Notes: generated by a model from the sequence alone, not told the origin. A DNA stretch of 64,000 bases from Aphanomyces cochlioides (GCA_019828595.1 JAHQRK010000025.1:372001-436000); one strand, 5' to 3'. Positions 38,062 to 50,075 are shown, counted from the first letter of the stretch. A program made the numbers and translations.

Positions 38062-39652
38062 CTGTACTGCCTCCAATAGTTGGGCAGCCCAAGTAATCTA
38101 ATTGGGCACCTTGGACTGCCCAGCTATTGGAAAAACCTTTATTATATAATATTTCTAGAAAGGACAGATTGATACATTTTTACAGGTATAATGTTTCAAT
38201 GGTTTGAGTGATTTACATCATTGTCAAGAATGCCCAAGAAAGCGAGAACCATCCAAGAGAAGCTCGAGGTCGTTGCCCACGCCAAATCCTCCAGAAACAT
38301 ATCCGCAACGGCAAGGAAGTACGGCGAGAAGCGGTCCAATGTACAACGATGGATATCGCAAGAAAATGAGTTCCTCAAGGCAATTGCCAGTGCACCCACA
38401 GCCAAGCGCTTGTCTGGCGGTGGAAGACATCTCACCAGTGAGCAACACGAAGAAATACTCTTCGAACGAATCCTGTATGAACGATCGCTCCACATGCGCG
38501 TGACTCGCACAATGATTACTGACTGGGGAAAGGACCTAGCCCGCGAGCTCGAACTCGAGCTCGTGTGCAGCAACGGATGGCTTTGCAAATTTCTCGAAAG
38601 GCACAATTTTGTGCTACGCCAGGGGACAAGACGACCGATTCTTACCGACGACCAAATTGTCGACAGAGCTTTGTCGTTCTACTTGAATGTACGTCGATTG
38701 ATCGAAGAATTTCACGTGCCCTTAGAGAATGTGTACAATCTCGATGAATCAGCGATCTTCTTTGATCACACGAAATCAATGACAATCGATCTACGTGGTG
38801 CGCGAGACGTTCCTATCAAATCCTACGGCCTTGAAAAGGTGCGACTCACAGCAGTATTCTGTGCGAACGCCATGGGATGCAAGATGAAGCCGTGTATACT
38901 GTTGCGCCCAAATGATGTAACGCATGGTGATATCCAAGATCATGGCGGCTTGTCGCTTTGCCCTGTCGAGAATGCATGGATGAACTCCGCAACGTTCATA
39001 GAGTACCTTGAGTTCAACTTCCGTTTTCACCGCCCACCTCTGCTGCTTGTTTTTGACAGCGCTAGATCGCATATCAGCGCAATGGTCAAGGACTACCTCA
39101 CCCGTCGTGGTTTTCTGTATGCCGTCGTTCCTGGTGGTCTCACGCCGTACTTACAACCTGCCGATTTTGGGTGGTTCAAGACTGTGAAATCTGTACTTGC
39201 AAGAGAAATTGATTATTGGAAGAAGCATGGTCCATTTGACACCACCAGAGGTGGCCGAATTCGTGCTCCAAGTTATCACGTGTATGGAAAGTGGATTGAA
39301 AATGCATGGAAAGAAGTCAGTCGAGAGACAATTATCAAGAGCTTTACGAGGTGTGTTGTCGGCAAAGGTGAAGATCTGGGTTTATACAATCATGAATCAT
39401 TAGCTCCAAAATTTAGGCGTGCTATGTCGAGATTGCGCGACTGCTCGTCTACAATTGACTTGAGTGAAGACGAAAACGACTGGCTTGCAGATGCACTTGA
39501 TGAAGTCTTAGTGATTGATAATTGATACGTGTTTCCTTTTTGAATTTATATATGCCCTTTCATTGATTTTATCACTTTATACATTTTGGGAGGACAGTTG
39601 TACTCAATGTGCTCATTTATTGGAGGTTGCCCAATTATTGGAGGCAGTACAG
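38062..39652 (+). mobile_element. Pogo-type DNA transposon, apparently intact
   Basis: Terminal inverted repeats begin CTGTACTGCCTCCAATA at 38062 and are mirrored up to 39652, flanked by TA at 38060-38061 and 39653-39654. Subterminal inverted copies of CCAATAG-TGGGCAG lie at 38072-38128. The 1.59-kb element holds one full-length transposase, so it may be active or recently active. Confidence 0.85.
38230..39525 (+). CDS. Pogo-family transposase (CENP-B-like HTH + DDE_1)
   Basis: The first ATG of the frame (38230) gives 431 residues. The N-terminal KKARTIQEKLEVVAHAKSS forms a psq/CENP-B-like helix-turn-helix, followed by a second DNA-binding region ending WLCKFLERHNFVLR. The DDE_1 core has VYNLDESAIFFD, LLLVFDSARSH and GGLTPYLQPADFGWFK, giving the three acidic residues (D, D, D) of pogo elements. 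The C-terminus is acidic. The frame is uninterrupted, unlike the two mariner copies nearby. Confidence 0.9.
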   Translation: MPKKARTIQEKLEVVAHAKSSRNISATARKYGEKRSNVQRWISQENEFLKAIASAPTAKRLSGGGRHLTSEQHEEILFERILYERSLHMRVTRTMITDWGKDLARELELELVCSNGWLCKFLERHNFVLRQGTRRPILTDDQIVDRALSFYLNVRRLIEEFHVPLENVYNLDESAIFFDHTKSMTIDLRGARDVPIKSYGLEKVRLTAVFCANAMGCKMKPCILLRPNDVTHGDIQDHGGLSLCPVENAWMNSATFIEYLEFNFRFHRPPLLLVFDSARSHISAMVKDYLTRRGFLYAVVPGGLTPYLQPADFGWFKTVKSVLAREIDYWKKHGPFDTTRGGRIRAPSYHVYGKWIENAWKEVSRETIIKSFTRCVVGKGEDLGLYNHESLAPKFRRAMSRLRDCSSTIDLSEDENDWLADALDEVLVIDN

Positions 39653-39654
39653 TA

Positions 39655-41911
39655 TTATCGACAACTGGCACGTCCAGCAACATGGGTTACATCTTGACAA
39701 AACATGACACCAAGTATTGAGCAAGACACCAAATATTTGACAACATCACACCAAATGGATATTTGCCATGGATATCGGGCAATACAACCTTGAGTGGTCA
39801 AATTAGTTGATGTTGGTTGGAAGTGCTGACTATTATGAACAAACTTGTCTCAAATTACTCATTTTTTGACTTGACGTTTGTACGTGTATGTAAAAATTAC
39901 CCTCGTACTTACGTATGCAGCAACTAGGGTTTGGTTATACATCTATACGAAAAACTTCTTCCTGTATATAATAACATTGTCGAGGGAATATATCCATACA
40001 ATTTACTGAGACAAATTCCTAATTTTGTTAAAGTCAGGGAAAAATTCCAGTATTTGAATACAACTTTGAAAATTACAGAAATTGATGACCCAGTTCTTTT
40101 GCATGACGATTGTCACTTCTATTAGTCAGCGAACTAACGTTAATGCTAGAATGGCTATAAACTCAATAGAGCTTAAGGCTATGTACTAAATAAAGGCCAT
40201 AGAAGAGCTAGCTGTTCATAAGCTGCATTTTCGCAGAGGGGATATTATTAGTTGTCATGTGCGGACAATTCGAAGTTGTCGTCTTGCAAACAAAATGACT
40301 TTTGACAACAAAGTTTGGACAACCATGCGAGTCAAAGCCTTGCGATGCCATGCTGGAATGGAATCTTCTAACGGAATCGACCAATCTCCGACATTAAGAC
40401 AACAACACTGACCAGTTCAAAAGTGTCGGATTTGTCAATCTCACTCAGACAGACTGCGTTGTTGTCATCCTGCAATTGGCTTTTCAAAGGGCATATTTCA
40501 CTTCGTGCAACGTGCGCGTCTACAATCAAACCCAGTTGTGTCGAAGCAGGAGAAGACCACTCTTTACAGGCAGGCTAAAGAACCGACGAGTGAGTGAGTT
40601 CTTCGTAAATCCGTCTGAAAGTTGGGGGGCGAGGGGCCCGAGCCCCCATTTACCCAGCCACAGTCTCTTGATCACTACAAACGATTGGAACATCTGGATA
40701 TTTTGAAGTTCATAAGAGGCCAAGAATATCTATCTCTCCGACAAGTGCATAAATTGAATATGCAAAAATTTGAAAATTCCAATTTCCGAATACTGCATCG
40801 ACATATTTGCTATTTCCGGGACAAATTTCAAAAATTTGAAGATAGTAGTCTCGTTCCTTTGAGCCAAGAGTATTGATTCAGTTGATTCTTTTGTAGAACT
40901 CATTGCAAACGTAGCATTGCTTGCAAGTGGAAAATGTTGCATCGAGTCTACAAGTTCGGTAGTCACTTCTTTTAATGAATAATGAAAAAAATCGAGACAA
41001 TTCACTAGCATGCCATCGAGGAATTAACTCCAGCCATGGCTGAGCAATGATCGCCAGCGCAAACTACGCGTAACCAAGGCGGGCTTATCCAAGCCTGTCT
41101 TCTTCAGATCATGTCCTTTGCAAAGCTCAAATTTGATCACAAAATGTATCAATTCTCCACGCCAATTTCCGGATAAATATATAAACACTCGAATGTATTT
41201 CGTTCAATATCCAAACGACTGTAAGCAATTTATGCATTCTAGCGATCTGCTTGATTATCTTGTGCGTACAATACTCAATTACTATGGCTTTATTTGGTGG
41301 AAGCTCATATAAGTTTGGTCGAGTGGATCGTCTTTTGCCTGTTCACAATTATCCGGATAATTAAATTTCTATCATAATTATTTATAAATTGTATCAATTT
41401 TATAATAAGTAGTATCAAAATTGCATACAATAGGCCTCATTTTGTATCATTTTATTGAAATATTTTGTCAATATTTCATATTCTGTATCGTTTTTTCAAT
41501 TTCTTTCAATTTTTTGAGATTATGATTCAGGAGCATCGAATTGGATTCACTGCCAGGAAAAAATTAATTTAATTATATTTTCGATGTTAAAAATTCTAAT
41601 TTCTATAATTTTTAAATTTCAAACAATTCAATAATTTACATAATAGTAGAATTGGCACAAATTAAATTAATATGATGATATCAAAATAATTTAAATAATT
41701 GTTGTGTGAAATTTATCAATCTCAAATCAACCTTGAAGTGTCCAAGTGGCAAGATGCAAGAACACGGCTCACGTGAACAGTGCTTCTCCCCGTGGACGAC
41801 TTGAACGCCAATTAATGCTGTGCAAGGTACTTATTTCTTTCTAGTGATGAATGCATCGTCATAACGTGGCCATAGCTTTCTCAAGCAGTGAACTCACGAA
41901 ATTAAAGGCGA
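39655..41911. other. Long stretch without supported gene
   Basis: Only short open frames. A GC-rich near-palindrome (GGGGCGAGGGGCCCGAGCCC at about 40625-40645) stands out from AT-rich surroundings. From 41340 to 41720 the DNA becomes very AT-rich with poly-A/T runs. No tRNA or known repeat recognised. Confidence 0.3.
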
Positions 41912-42265
41912 TCACGTTGTCTGGGTCCATAACTTCATGCATGAGTACAATTCAGTCGCTTTGTGCGGAACTGCCTTACTTAGTGTAACAACTGGGTTGA
42001 GGTGTTTTGGAGTCATCGAGCTTATGTAGTCTTTGTGATTTGTGTACACATGTTGGGCAAGGTTTTGATAACCTGCTCCCTTGCGTATTGTAATGACTGT
42101 TGATTCGCATGCGCGGCATTTGTAATCGTCGTAGGTAATACACTTGCCCTTTGATTTTCGATCTGGCTTTTTGGAGGTAGCAGTGTGAGCGAAATAATGC
42201 AAGGCGATGTCCTTGGGAGAGAAGTGGACGACGGGAACGTGAGGGGTCAGGAAGGTCTGGTTCAT
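41912..42265 (-). pseudogene. BED-type zinc-finger fragment (hAT transposase-like)
   Basis: From the ATG at 42265: MNQTFLTPHVPVVHFSPKD leads into YDDYKCRACESTVITIRKG, GYQNLAQHVYTNHKDY, a C-x2-C...H-x5-H BED finger with the GYxNLxxH phrase common at the N-terminus of oomycete hAT-like transposases. The frame ends after 117 residues, without a transposase core, so it is a remnant or a domesticated small protein. Confidence 0.5.
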
Positions 42266-42311
42266 ATCCAGTTTGCTTATGCAAATGTTCTTACTGTGTG
42301 AGGCTAAAATT

Positions 42312-42401
42312 AACTCATAAGTGAAACCACCTGTGTTTTTACTCTTAATGTTTATCAACTTATAAGTGTAACCACCAGTGTTTTTCCTCTCAATATTTAT
42401 C
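42312..42401. repeat. Two tandem 45-bp units
   Basis: Copies at 42312-42356 and 42357-42401 differ at a few positions. Each contains CATAAGTG or TATAAGTG, ACCACC and TGTTTTT. Confidence 0.7.
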
Positions 42402-42532
42402 AATAGACGCGATAATTCAAGAATTATGTATTTGTGATATATCTTGTTTACAACCTATCTTGACACCATTTTATTTCCCTTTTCAACACAAAGTTTATTC
42501 TGTTTTGGGCCCAAATCTGAGGTAAAAATATA

Positions 42533-44203
42533 CTACCTCTGTTCACTATTACTGTCAGCATAAGACTTTTTTGTGACCCCAAAAATTCATATCTTGTCGA
42601 AATTTGATGAAAGTATCTTATCTGAAAGTTCATGAAAAACTAGAGGTAGCGTCCATTGAACACAAAGCGGGAAAACTCCAACGTCGCGCGCAAAATTGAA
42701 TGGTTCAAACGCCTTCGGAATAAAAATGCAAAACAATTCTTTTATAATTCAAAACAAGGGTATCTACACAAGTCAATCGATTGAAATGGAATTCGCGCGC
42801 GCCGGTCGGGAACTGTCGGAAGCAAACAAGGTCGACATCGTCAAGATGCTTCAGCAGCATATCGTCAAAGGCAAGTTGCCGCGCGGTGCCATTGGTATCG
42901 TAGCAGAACGATTCAAGATCCATCGCGACACAATCTCCAAAGTATGGAAGGGTTTCTTGAGCGGCCACACGACGGCAAAGAAGGCAAACCATGTCGGTCG
43001 AAAGAAACTCTACTCCACCGATAATATCACCAACATGGTGCATGAGATACCCCAGTCTCAGCGAGAGACAATGCGAGACATCGCCGAGGTAACTGGTGTG
43101 TCGATTGGCACGCTTCATCGCCACCTGAAAACTGGAACGCTTCAGCGTCGATCGTCCCGATTGAAGCCGCTGTTGACTGAATCCAACCGATTGGAAAGAC
43201 TTGCATTTTGTAGGACGCCGACCCTGTCGGCGGCCTTCAAGAACTCGAATTTTCGGATATGTGGGATGTGGTTCACCTTGATGAGAAGTGGTTTAATGGC
43301 GACAAGGATCGACGGAAGGTGTACCTCGTGAAAGGCGAGAAAGCACAAAGCCGCGTTGCTAAGAGTAAGCGCTTCATTCCGAAGGTCATGTTCTTGGCTG
43401 CTGTCGCACGCCCCCGATTTGACCATGGCCAAGACTGCTTCTTTGATGGCAAAGTTGGTATGTGGCCGTTTGCGACGAAGTCTCCGGCCGTCAGAAACTC
43501 GAGAAACCGTGCGGCTGGCTCCATGGTCACTTCATTGATCAATGTGACTGCAGAAGTTTACCGTGATTTCGTGCTCGACAAGGTGATTCCCGCGATAAAG
43601 GCGAAGTTTCCAAGTGTGAACAAGCGCGTGGTCCTACAACAGGATAATGCGACTCCGCACAGATGTGTCACTGACTTGATGCTGGAAGATGTGAGCACAG
43701 ACGGCTGGACGTTCGTGACGCGCCGCCAGCCGCCAAACAGTCCTGACCTCAACGTGTTGGACCTCGGCTTCTTCGCTTCGACCCAGGCCCTTCAATACAA
43801 AATGGTGAGTAAGACTGTGGACGATGTCATTGAAGCAACCTTGATTGCCTTTGATGTCCTCAGTGTGGAGAAGCTTGAGAACGTGTTCCTTACCTTACAG
43901 GCTGTTATGCGACTTGTTCTGGAGCACCACGGCGACAACCACTTCTCATTGCCCCATCTAAAGAAGGAAGTCTTGAGACGATCTGGCACGCTCATGGCGA
44001 ATGTTACCTGCCCTGCATTTCTTCTCCATCAGGTGGACATGGAACTCCAAGAACATGGCATTCATTTGCCCATCAGTTTGGAGTAAGATTTATAACCAAT
44101 GAAATTCTTGTATTTCAGCTTCCACCAATCACAATGTTTTACCGACAGTAATATGGAAAAAGTTGGATTTTCCAATGCTGACAGTAATATTGAACAGAGG
44201 TAG
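42533..44203 (+). mobile_element. Plant-type mariner-like element, second copy
   Basis: The 29-bp inverted repeats start CTACCTCTGTTCA at 42533 and mirror at 44203, with one or few mismatches and TA on both sides (42531-42532, 44204-44205). The terminal sequence differs from the copy at 4625-6291, so the two belong to different subfamilies. Confidence 0.85.
42786..44086 (+). pseudogene. Mariner-like transposase, one frameshift
   Basis: From the ATG at 42786: a helix-turn-helix region (LPRGAIGIVAERFKIHRDTI), a second one (MRDIAEVTGVSIGTLHRHLK), then a one-base loss at about 43213-43218. The other frame continues as DVVHLDEKWFNGD, VLQQDNATPH and SPDLNVLDLGFF. The second and third Asp are 38 residues apart, as in plant-type (DD39D-like) mariners. 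All catalytic residues are present, so only the frameshift disables it. About half of the residues match the 4.7-6.0 kb copy over conserved stretches. Confidence 0.85.
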
Positions 44204-44205
44204 TA

Positions 44206-45175
44206 ATACTTTTAACTCTTAATATTAATTAAGAGGCCTCATGTGGACGCCATCAATTATCACGACCGTTCATCACGATAAAATCCCAAAATATTCTAGT
44301 GAGTTGTAATTTTTATCCAATCAATTTTCATTTTTTGGTTTATCTAAGACATTATTGGCTCCATTGCCAAAAATACAACTTTGGTGTGATTATGTAGATG
44401 ACACAAGAATTCAAGATTTATATTCTTGTGATATTGATTGTATATAACCTGTCAGGATATCTTCAACTTCATTTTTAATGCACGATTTATTTCATGACCG
44501 GGGATTCAACTTCTCAAATCGACAACATCTCCCGACGATACCAGCGGCGACGCGTTCAATACAATGCAATCGCCCACTCCACGACCTCTTGGATGTATCC
44601 TCAACGGCGCACGGGTAGCTCAAGCGCAACATTGAAACGATTTCAGTGAATTGGCGACCGCATTCAGGTGCCATGTAAAGGTTCTACATGTTTCTCGGTG
44701 ACAACTTTTGTCTCTTTGGCGAATAAACCCTCACTTCAATTTCTGCGTCGCTATTCTTTGTCCTGTTGGTCGAGCTTTAGCAGACAGAACCGAGGCGGCG
44801 AGCAAGGTCTCAGGCGTCAAATCAACTTATCCACTTCATTGACAAAGAAAAAGCGATGAGTTTACCTCGTGTTGTGTTTCATCCAAGAAACCGTGCACTT
44901 CAATTCCCCAAAGCTCTCTTCGAGCCCTGCGACACCCGTGCTTAGTTTTTCCTTTGCCTTGCTGTCTTGGTGATCCCACTAGTTCCAGTTCTCTTTGTTT
45001 CACTGTGCCTCTGTTGCTGTCTACGACCTGTCTGGAAGTAACGACAATATCTTCAACCCTCATTTTGTTTTGTGATTTGCATCAGACTGCATCAGATCTT
45101 CTACTAAGCCTGGAACCCTTCCCATTACTATCAGTGCAATCCCAAGGCCCCTGTTGTGTGCTGCGAATGGGAAGT
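44206..45175. other. No supported gene
   Basis: Short open frames without domains on both strands. The base composition shifts toward GC after 44480. Confidence 0.3.
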
Positions 45176-45458
45176 GATAAATGCACCACCCCAGGAGGTT
45201 AGCGGCACCACCCCGGTAGTTAAATGAGGAGATGTATAGGGTAAAGCTCCTCAGGGTTTGCCTGTGCCAGCTGAAAGTGCGCCGCAAAGCAGCGCATGAG
45301 CCTTGGCACGTCCTTCGCCTCGTCAGAGCAGCATGTACGTCTCCCCTGTTCAACTGCAATACGATGTTGTTTAAGCTCCAAGGTACACAAATGCAAAGTA
45401 TGTTTCTTAATTAAGTACCGGGGTTGTGCCGCTAACCTCCTGGGGTGGTGCCTTTATC
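45176..45458. mobile_element. Non-autonomous element with ~48-bp inverted repeats
   Basis: GATAAATGCACCACCCCAGG at 45176 onward and its mirror ending 45458 form inverted repeats that continue through AGGTTAGCGGCAC to TTAA (45223 and 45411). Weak similarity extends about 15 bp further out on both sides. It encodes nothing recognisable. Confidence 0.6.
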
Positions 45459-45676
45459 CGTCGCCGTTGCGAGCGCGGATTGTGGCTCACTCAAAGAATT
45501 CAAGTTTTACGAAACAATTAATTTAAATTAAATACATTCTCAATATTTTCAGCAAAATTCTGACTGCCATAAAATAAATAATTGTTTTGTAGAGTTAACT
45601 GCAATAAATTATTTCCTTTGTACAATTATACAATAATTTTGTTGAAATTATTTTTTCCTACCTCTGATTGGATTGC

Positions 45677-46963
45677 ATGATGGTCAAGCGACAACGGAAG
45701 CTCGATGGCTTGTCTTCTTGTGTTGTGCCGCGCGAGTTGATCCAACGCATTGCTCTGTTTGTGGCCGACTCCGCGACATTCTTTAGCTACCTTCGGGCGT
45801 TCTTGACTGCCGACGTCTTGGGTGATTTCGAGCATTTTCTATGGCTTCGGCGGTGGCTGCCAAATCAAATTGTGTGGCCGTACTTTGGTTTCCGGGAGAT
45901 TCCGTCGCAGATGATGCTGCCAGTGCTTCGTAAGATTGCAGACAAGTACCAGTTTGCAATTCAGCTCGATTTCGGCCATGAAAACGACATCTCGTGGCTT
46001 GAACCAGCCTTTCAACCTCAAACGCTCATTCTGTCCAAACTGCCCGAGCACGTTTCGAGCTTTGACCATATATTTACCATGAGCCGCCTCCGTACACTGA
46101 CGTTGTCTTGTGTGGAGCCGCACGTAATTTCGCTCTTACTCAAACGGGTCCGCGAATCCGACCTCACCGCGCTAACTTTTGGCCCAACATCAGCTTTGTT
46201 GAGTCCACCAGACATCGAGCATCTCGTCTACTGGCTGGCGAACCAACCTGTTCGTCGGATTGCATGGAGCGGCTGGCGATTCCATGTCGAACGTGATCCT
46301 GACGTCTTGCAAACGCTCTATCAGGCACTTTTCGCCTGCCGAACACTCCAAGATGTCAAGATTGACGCGACATTGCTAGTCGCATTTGAGCAATTTACAT
46401 TTTACACACCACTGACAATGCATTCGCTGATTTTGACCAAGTGTGGTCTTCCCTCAAGTGCTCTAGCGACACTTGCAGCGGGATTACCTGGTTCGAATCT
46501 CCATACGCTCGTGCTCCAGCAGCGGAAATGGGCTAGAGTCGATCACATGCCGAGCATTCATGCCTTTCGTGAGTTTGCAGCCGCGTTACCAAAGACCAAG
46601 CTGCAAAAGATCGTGCTGCATGGGTTTCTCGTTGGAGATCGAGGCTGTTTGCACCTCCGCAAAGCTTTGCCATTGACTCGAACGCTCACTCATCTTGATT
46701 TGACGTCGTGTCATATCACAGACGCTGGCGCTGCACTGTTAGGAGCAACCCTCCACGAAGCCCCAACCGCGCTATGGCGACTCATTTTGAGCTACAATTA
46801 CATTTCGTCTGATGGCGTTGCCCGTTTGATCGAAGCCATGGGCTCATCGACGTGTCCAAGACCCACTTTGATCGTCAAAGCCGCGACGCGGTTATATTAC
46901 TGGATGCCAGTCATCATAGATACCATTCACAACCACCCCAAGGTCAATGTCATCACTAGCTAA
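45677..46963 (+). CDS. F-box-like LRR protein (RNI type)
   Basis: The 428-residue frame starts at one of two adjacent ATGs (45677 or 45680). Residues about 15-55 (LVVPRELIQRIALFVADSAT-like region, then FFSYLRAFLTADVLGDF) resemble an F-box helical start. Repeats follow, for example LRTLTLSCVEPHV, LHTLVLQQRKW, LQKIVLHGFLVGDRGCLHL, LTHLDLTSCHITDAGAALL and LWRLILSYNYISSDGVARL, which are ribonuclease-inhibitor-like LRRs. It likely acts in substrate choice by an SCF ubiquitin ligase, by analogy. It looks intact and is a distant relative of the gene at 32144-33478. Confidence 0.75.
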   Translation: MMVKRQRKLDGLSSCVVPRELIQRIALFVADSATFFSYLRAFLTADVLGDFEHFLWLRRWLPNQIVWPYFGFREIPSQMMLPVLRKIADKYQFAIQLDFGHENDISWLEPAFQPQTLILSKLPEHVSSFDHIFTMSRLRTLTLSCVEPHVISLLLKRVRESDLTALTFGPTSALLSPPDIEHLVYWLANQPVRRIAWSGWRFHVERDPDVLQTLYQALFACRTLQDVKIDATLLVAFEQFTFYTPLTMHSLILTKCGLPSSALATLAAGLPGSNLHTLVLQQRKWARVDHMPSIHAFREFAAALPKTKLQKIVLHGFLVGDRGCLHLRKALPLTRTLTHLDLTSCHITDAGAALLGATLHEAPTALWRLILSYNYISSDGVARLIEAMGSSTCPRPTLIVKAATRLYYWMPVIIDTIHNHPKVNVITS

Positions 46964-47304
46964 CTAGCCATCTCTAACTCCCGAAGAACCTGTGTTGTGG
47001 ATATTTTAACATTGTAACGCTGACGATAGCTGTGAGGATTTGAAAAAGGTTAAGACGGGGGTGCTGGGCTGTAGCGCCTTGATGGGGCGACATCTTTGCT
47101 TCCTGCTACATAAGCGCATCTTTATGAGGACCACGTTATCTTTAGCCGGAAATTCCAGCAATGGGAAGCTCCAAGCATCGCCCTCGAGACTTTGATTGAT
47201 CCAGCACTTCCATTCAGATAAATCTTTTCAAATTAACACAATGCACAATCAGCACGAACAAGCTCAACAAACCCAAGTCCAAGAGGCCAACAAGTAAAGA
47301 AAGG
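46964..47304. other. Intergenic
   Basis: No open frame with a domain; the two neighbouring genes are convergent, so this holds both 3' ends. Confidence 0.4.
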
Positions 47305-48009
47305 CTAGGTCGTACTGTACAATTTATCTACAGTATTACTAGTATTCGCATGGCCAAGGCGAGGCGATCTTCGTCGAGTTGGGGCAATTCCTGTGACTGC
47401 TCCTGCCGATGAGCCTGGTTCATTCGAGTCCTTGACAATTGTGGGCGCTGGCTGTTGCACGCACGAGCGGATTTCACAAGGATACGTGTCTCCATTAGGA
47501 ATTTGGTCGAGCGCAATGAGCGACATGTGCACGACAGCCGTGACGACTTGGCCGCCAAGGTCGGGTACGAGCATGTTGGATTCGTCGAGCACCAAACTCG
47601 TCTCGATGGACTTGAAAGCGTATCGACCGGCAAATTCATTTTGGTATTGAAAGCGACAGGTTGGACACGTGCTGCGCTTTTGAAGCCATGACAGTACACA
47701 GCCGTGATGAAAACGATGACCACAGGCAAGTCCAACGACACTCGTGTCTAGCGCATTCATACAAATGACACAATCGTCGTCCATAGATGGCATACACGGT
47801 CGCAACGACTGCAGAACGTCTTTCTTGGCTGGACTGGACGATTTTAAATATGGCACGACTTGACCGACCATGTGCTGGATCCATGGCGCACCTCGAAAGA
47901 CAGCTAGAATCGTTGAAATGGTATGGTCTGGCGGCACGGGATAGTTCACAGTCACGCGGACAGTAATGCCTGTCGACGACGTTTGGTGCTCAAGACATGA
48001 CGGGGCCAT
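47305..48009 (-). CDS. RING-H2 finger protein, probable E3 ubiquitin ligase
   Basis: The 234-residue product from the ATG at 48009 contains a RING-H2 finger: CVICMNALD, then LACGHRFHHGC, then CPTCR, with a WLQKRS segment that contacts E2 enzymes in this family. The C-terminal part is Ser/Pro-rich with TRRRSPRLG. The frame stays open upstream and encodes a hydrophobic stretch (VCFICTLAWFFAR) that could be a signal anchor from an upstream exon, so the true start is uncertain. Membrane location is therefore possible. Confidence 0.8.
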   Translation of the reverse strand: MAPSCLEHQTSSTGITVRVTVNYPVPPDHTISTILAVFRGAPWIQHMVGQVVPYLKSSSPAKKDVLQSLRPCMPSMDDDCVICMNALDTSVVGLACGHRFHHGCVLSWLQKRSTCPTCRFQYQNEFAGRYAFKSIETSLVLDESNMLVPDLGGQVVTAVVHMSLIALDQIPNGDTYPCEIRSCVQQPAPTIVKDSNEPGSSAGAVTGIAPTRRRSPRLGHANTSNTVDKLYSTT

Positions 48010-49287
48010 ACGTGCGAAGAACCAAGCGAGTGTGCAAATGAAACAAACCACCCAACAGGGTGCCAGTTCTCTCCATCCTCACTGTGTAGAGTGGGAGCTC
48101 TCGTCGTGTGTGATATCAAGCGCCGTGGAGTGTTGGATGACACCATATGACCCTCAACAGCGTTTTTTGGCTAAACCTGCTGGATCCTCTGGCTTTCGTT
48201 TCGTCCAGTCCATCACACTCGCTCACCTAAGCGCCACGGCCATGGAATGCTCCCTTCTTGCATTCAAAACCAACAATATAAACTGCGTCACCGAACAGAT
48301 CATGCGTCGAGAGTTGTGGCCGAATGTGTTTGGCGGATGTACTGTATTTTTTAGCCAATCAAATATCGTTATTTGAAGTTTTAGCCAATCAAAGAGCGTT
48401 AATTCGCTGTGCAATCCTGAACAAGACAAATCCCACCATTCCTTGCCATACAAACATCAAGTCAAAAACCAGGGCAGATCCATCAACTATGACGCTTTGT
48501 CTTTGGTCATCAATTTGGAAGCCAAGGATGCTGCTGCTGCCTTACAAGATAGCTAGATCGTTAGGTAATTGTTTCTTCTTTAATTTCATGTATGAATCGG
48601 CCACACATTCCCAGCCATTGTCAAGAATTCGGGGATGTGCTGAGGGTGTGGAGGGCCAGCGAGGATTGGTCGTTATTATGAAAAGGATCGAGAATGGAAA
48701 AACCTGTGGGTTTAACATTTGTGGAGGTCGCGCGAGTGTGTCGGGGGTTGTGTGTGTGATGAGTATGTTGGAAATGATAGGTTGACCCTGGTCTAGTTCG
48801 AGCTATTCCATGGCTTTTGATCCATTTCACGACATGGAGAAACTTGAAAATTGTTGAAAGAATCACGCCTTGTGACCCAATTGGCAACAGGTGATCACAG
48901 ATCGCGACCTTGGTGATAGTGTCGGTTTCAAGGCGGTCGAGAAAAACTATGAAGAGAGACTCTAATTACCGCATGTCATTCTACGTAGCCAGGCTCTTGA
49001 AGTGGACTGGGCCTTGTGCATGAAAAAGTCTGGCGCAAGTAACGTGCGTCGAACCGATGCAGCTCAGGTGTACACCAGCAAGTTCTTTGACAATCACGAG
49101 AGACAAACGGGGAATTCACGACAATTACCAAATTAACACTCGACTCGATGACTACAGGCTGTGCGACTAGGCCACAAGCAGTTTGGATCGTCAACAGCCT
49201 GCGATGGGAGCGTGGTGATCAAAGTGGAGACGGCGGTGTTGGTGCTTTGTAGGTTGCTCACACGTTTTCGTAAGGTGCTTTATAGTA
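48010..49287. other. No supported gene
   Basis: A repeated TTTTAGCCAATCAAA occurs at about 48349 and 48375. Open frames are short and lack domains. Confidence 0.3.
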
Positions 49288-50073
49288 CACCTTTTTGCGT
49301 TTAAGTTAGATCATGTTTCGATTGATTTAATCTGTTCAAAAGAACTTAAGGTCAATGACATTTCAATAAACACAACTGCACTTCAATTAAATCTCACTTC
49401 CATCAACTGCATTTATAAAAGTCAATGTCATTTAAAGAAAGTCCACGCCATCAATGTAAAAGACAACATCACTTCAAAAAAAGTCAACAATACTATAGAA
49501 CTTGCAACCTACAAATTAAGCAATTTGCGCAACTTGAGTGACCCTCACATGCAGGAGGCGAGTTATATTTGTTACATGTTAGTCGTAAGGAAGATTGTAG
49601 AGAAGATCCAAACCAAGCCAGCGTCGTCGCCCCATCGACAAACTGACTTTGGTGCATAGAATGATATTGTGTTAATTGAAGGAAACCAGACAAAAATTTT
49701 AGACCATTAAAAGCCAGGATAAAGATATTCTCCCTCCGAGGGTTCATTTTGGTTATATTTTCTATATGGGCCGTTTTAATAAGCGCCAAATGTGTCCGAT
49801 ATTTAAGAGAAATGATGGATTTGTTTCCCGCCTCAAGGTGTGAGTTGGAGGTTGCAAGTTCTATAAAGTGTTGTTGACTTTTTTTGAAGTGATGTTGTCT
49901 TTTACATTGATGGCGTGGACTTTCTTTAAATGACATTGACTTTTATAAATGCAGTTGATGGAAGTGAGATTTAATTGAAGTGCAGTTGTGTTTATTGAAA
50001 TGTCATTGACCTTAAGTTCTTTTGAACAGATTAAATCAATCGAAACATGATCTAACTTAAACGCAAAAAGGTG
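49288..50073. mobile_element. Fold-back element with ~223-bp inverted repeats
   Basis: Arms at 49288-49510 and 49849-50073 are nearly perfect mirror images, starting CACCTTTTTGCGTTTAAG and flanked by TA (49286-49287 and 50074-50075). The arms include repeated CTTCA and AAGTCAA units. The 338-bp centre has no convincing gene. Probably a non-autonomous mariner-type or Foldback-type element. Confidence 0.75.
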
Positions 50074-50075
50074 TA

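Noticed and set aside
46480..46500. GGTTCGAATC as a tRNA T arm
   Set aside because: It lies inside the coding frame of the LRR gene and no cloverleaf can be built around it.
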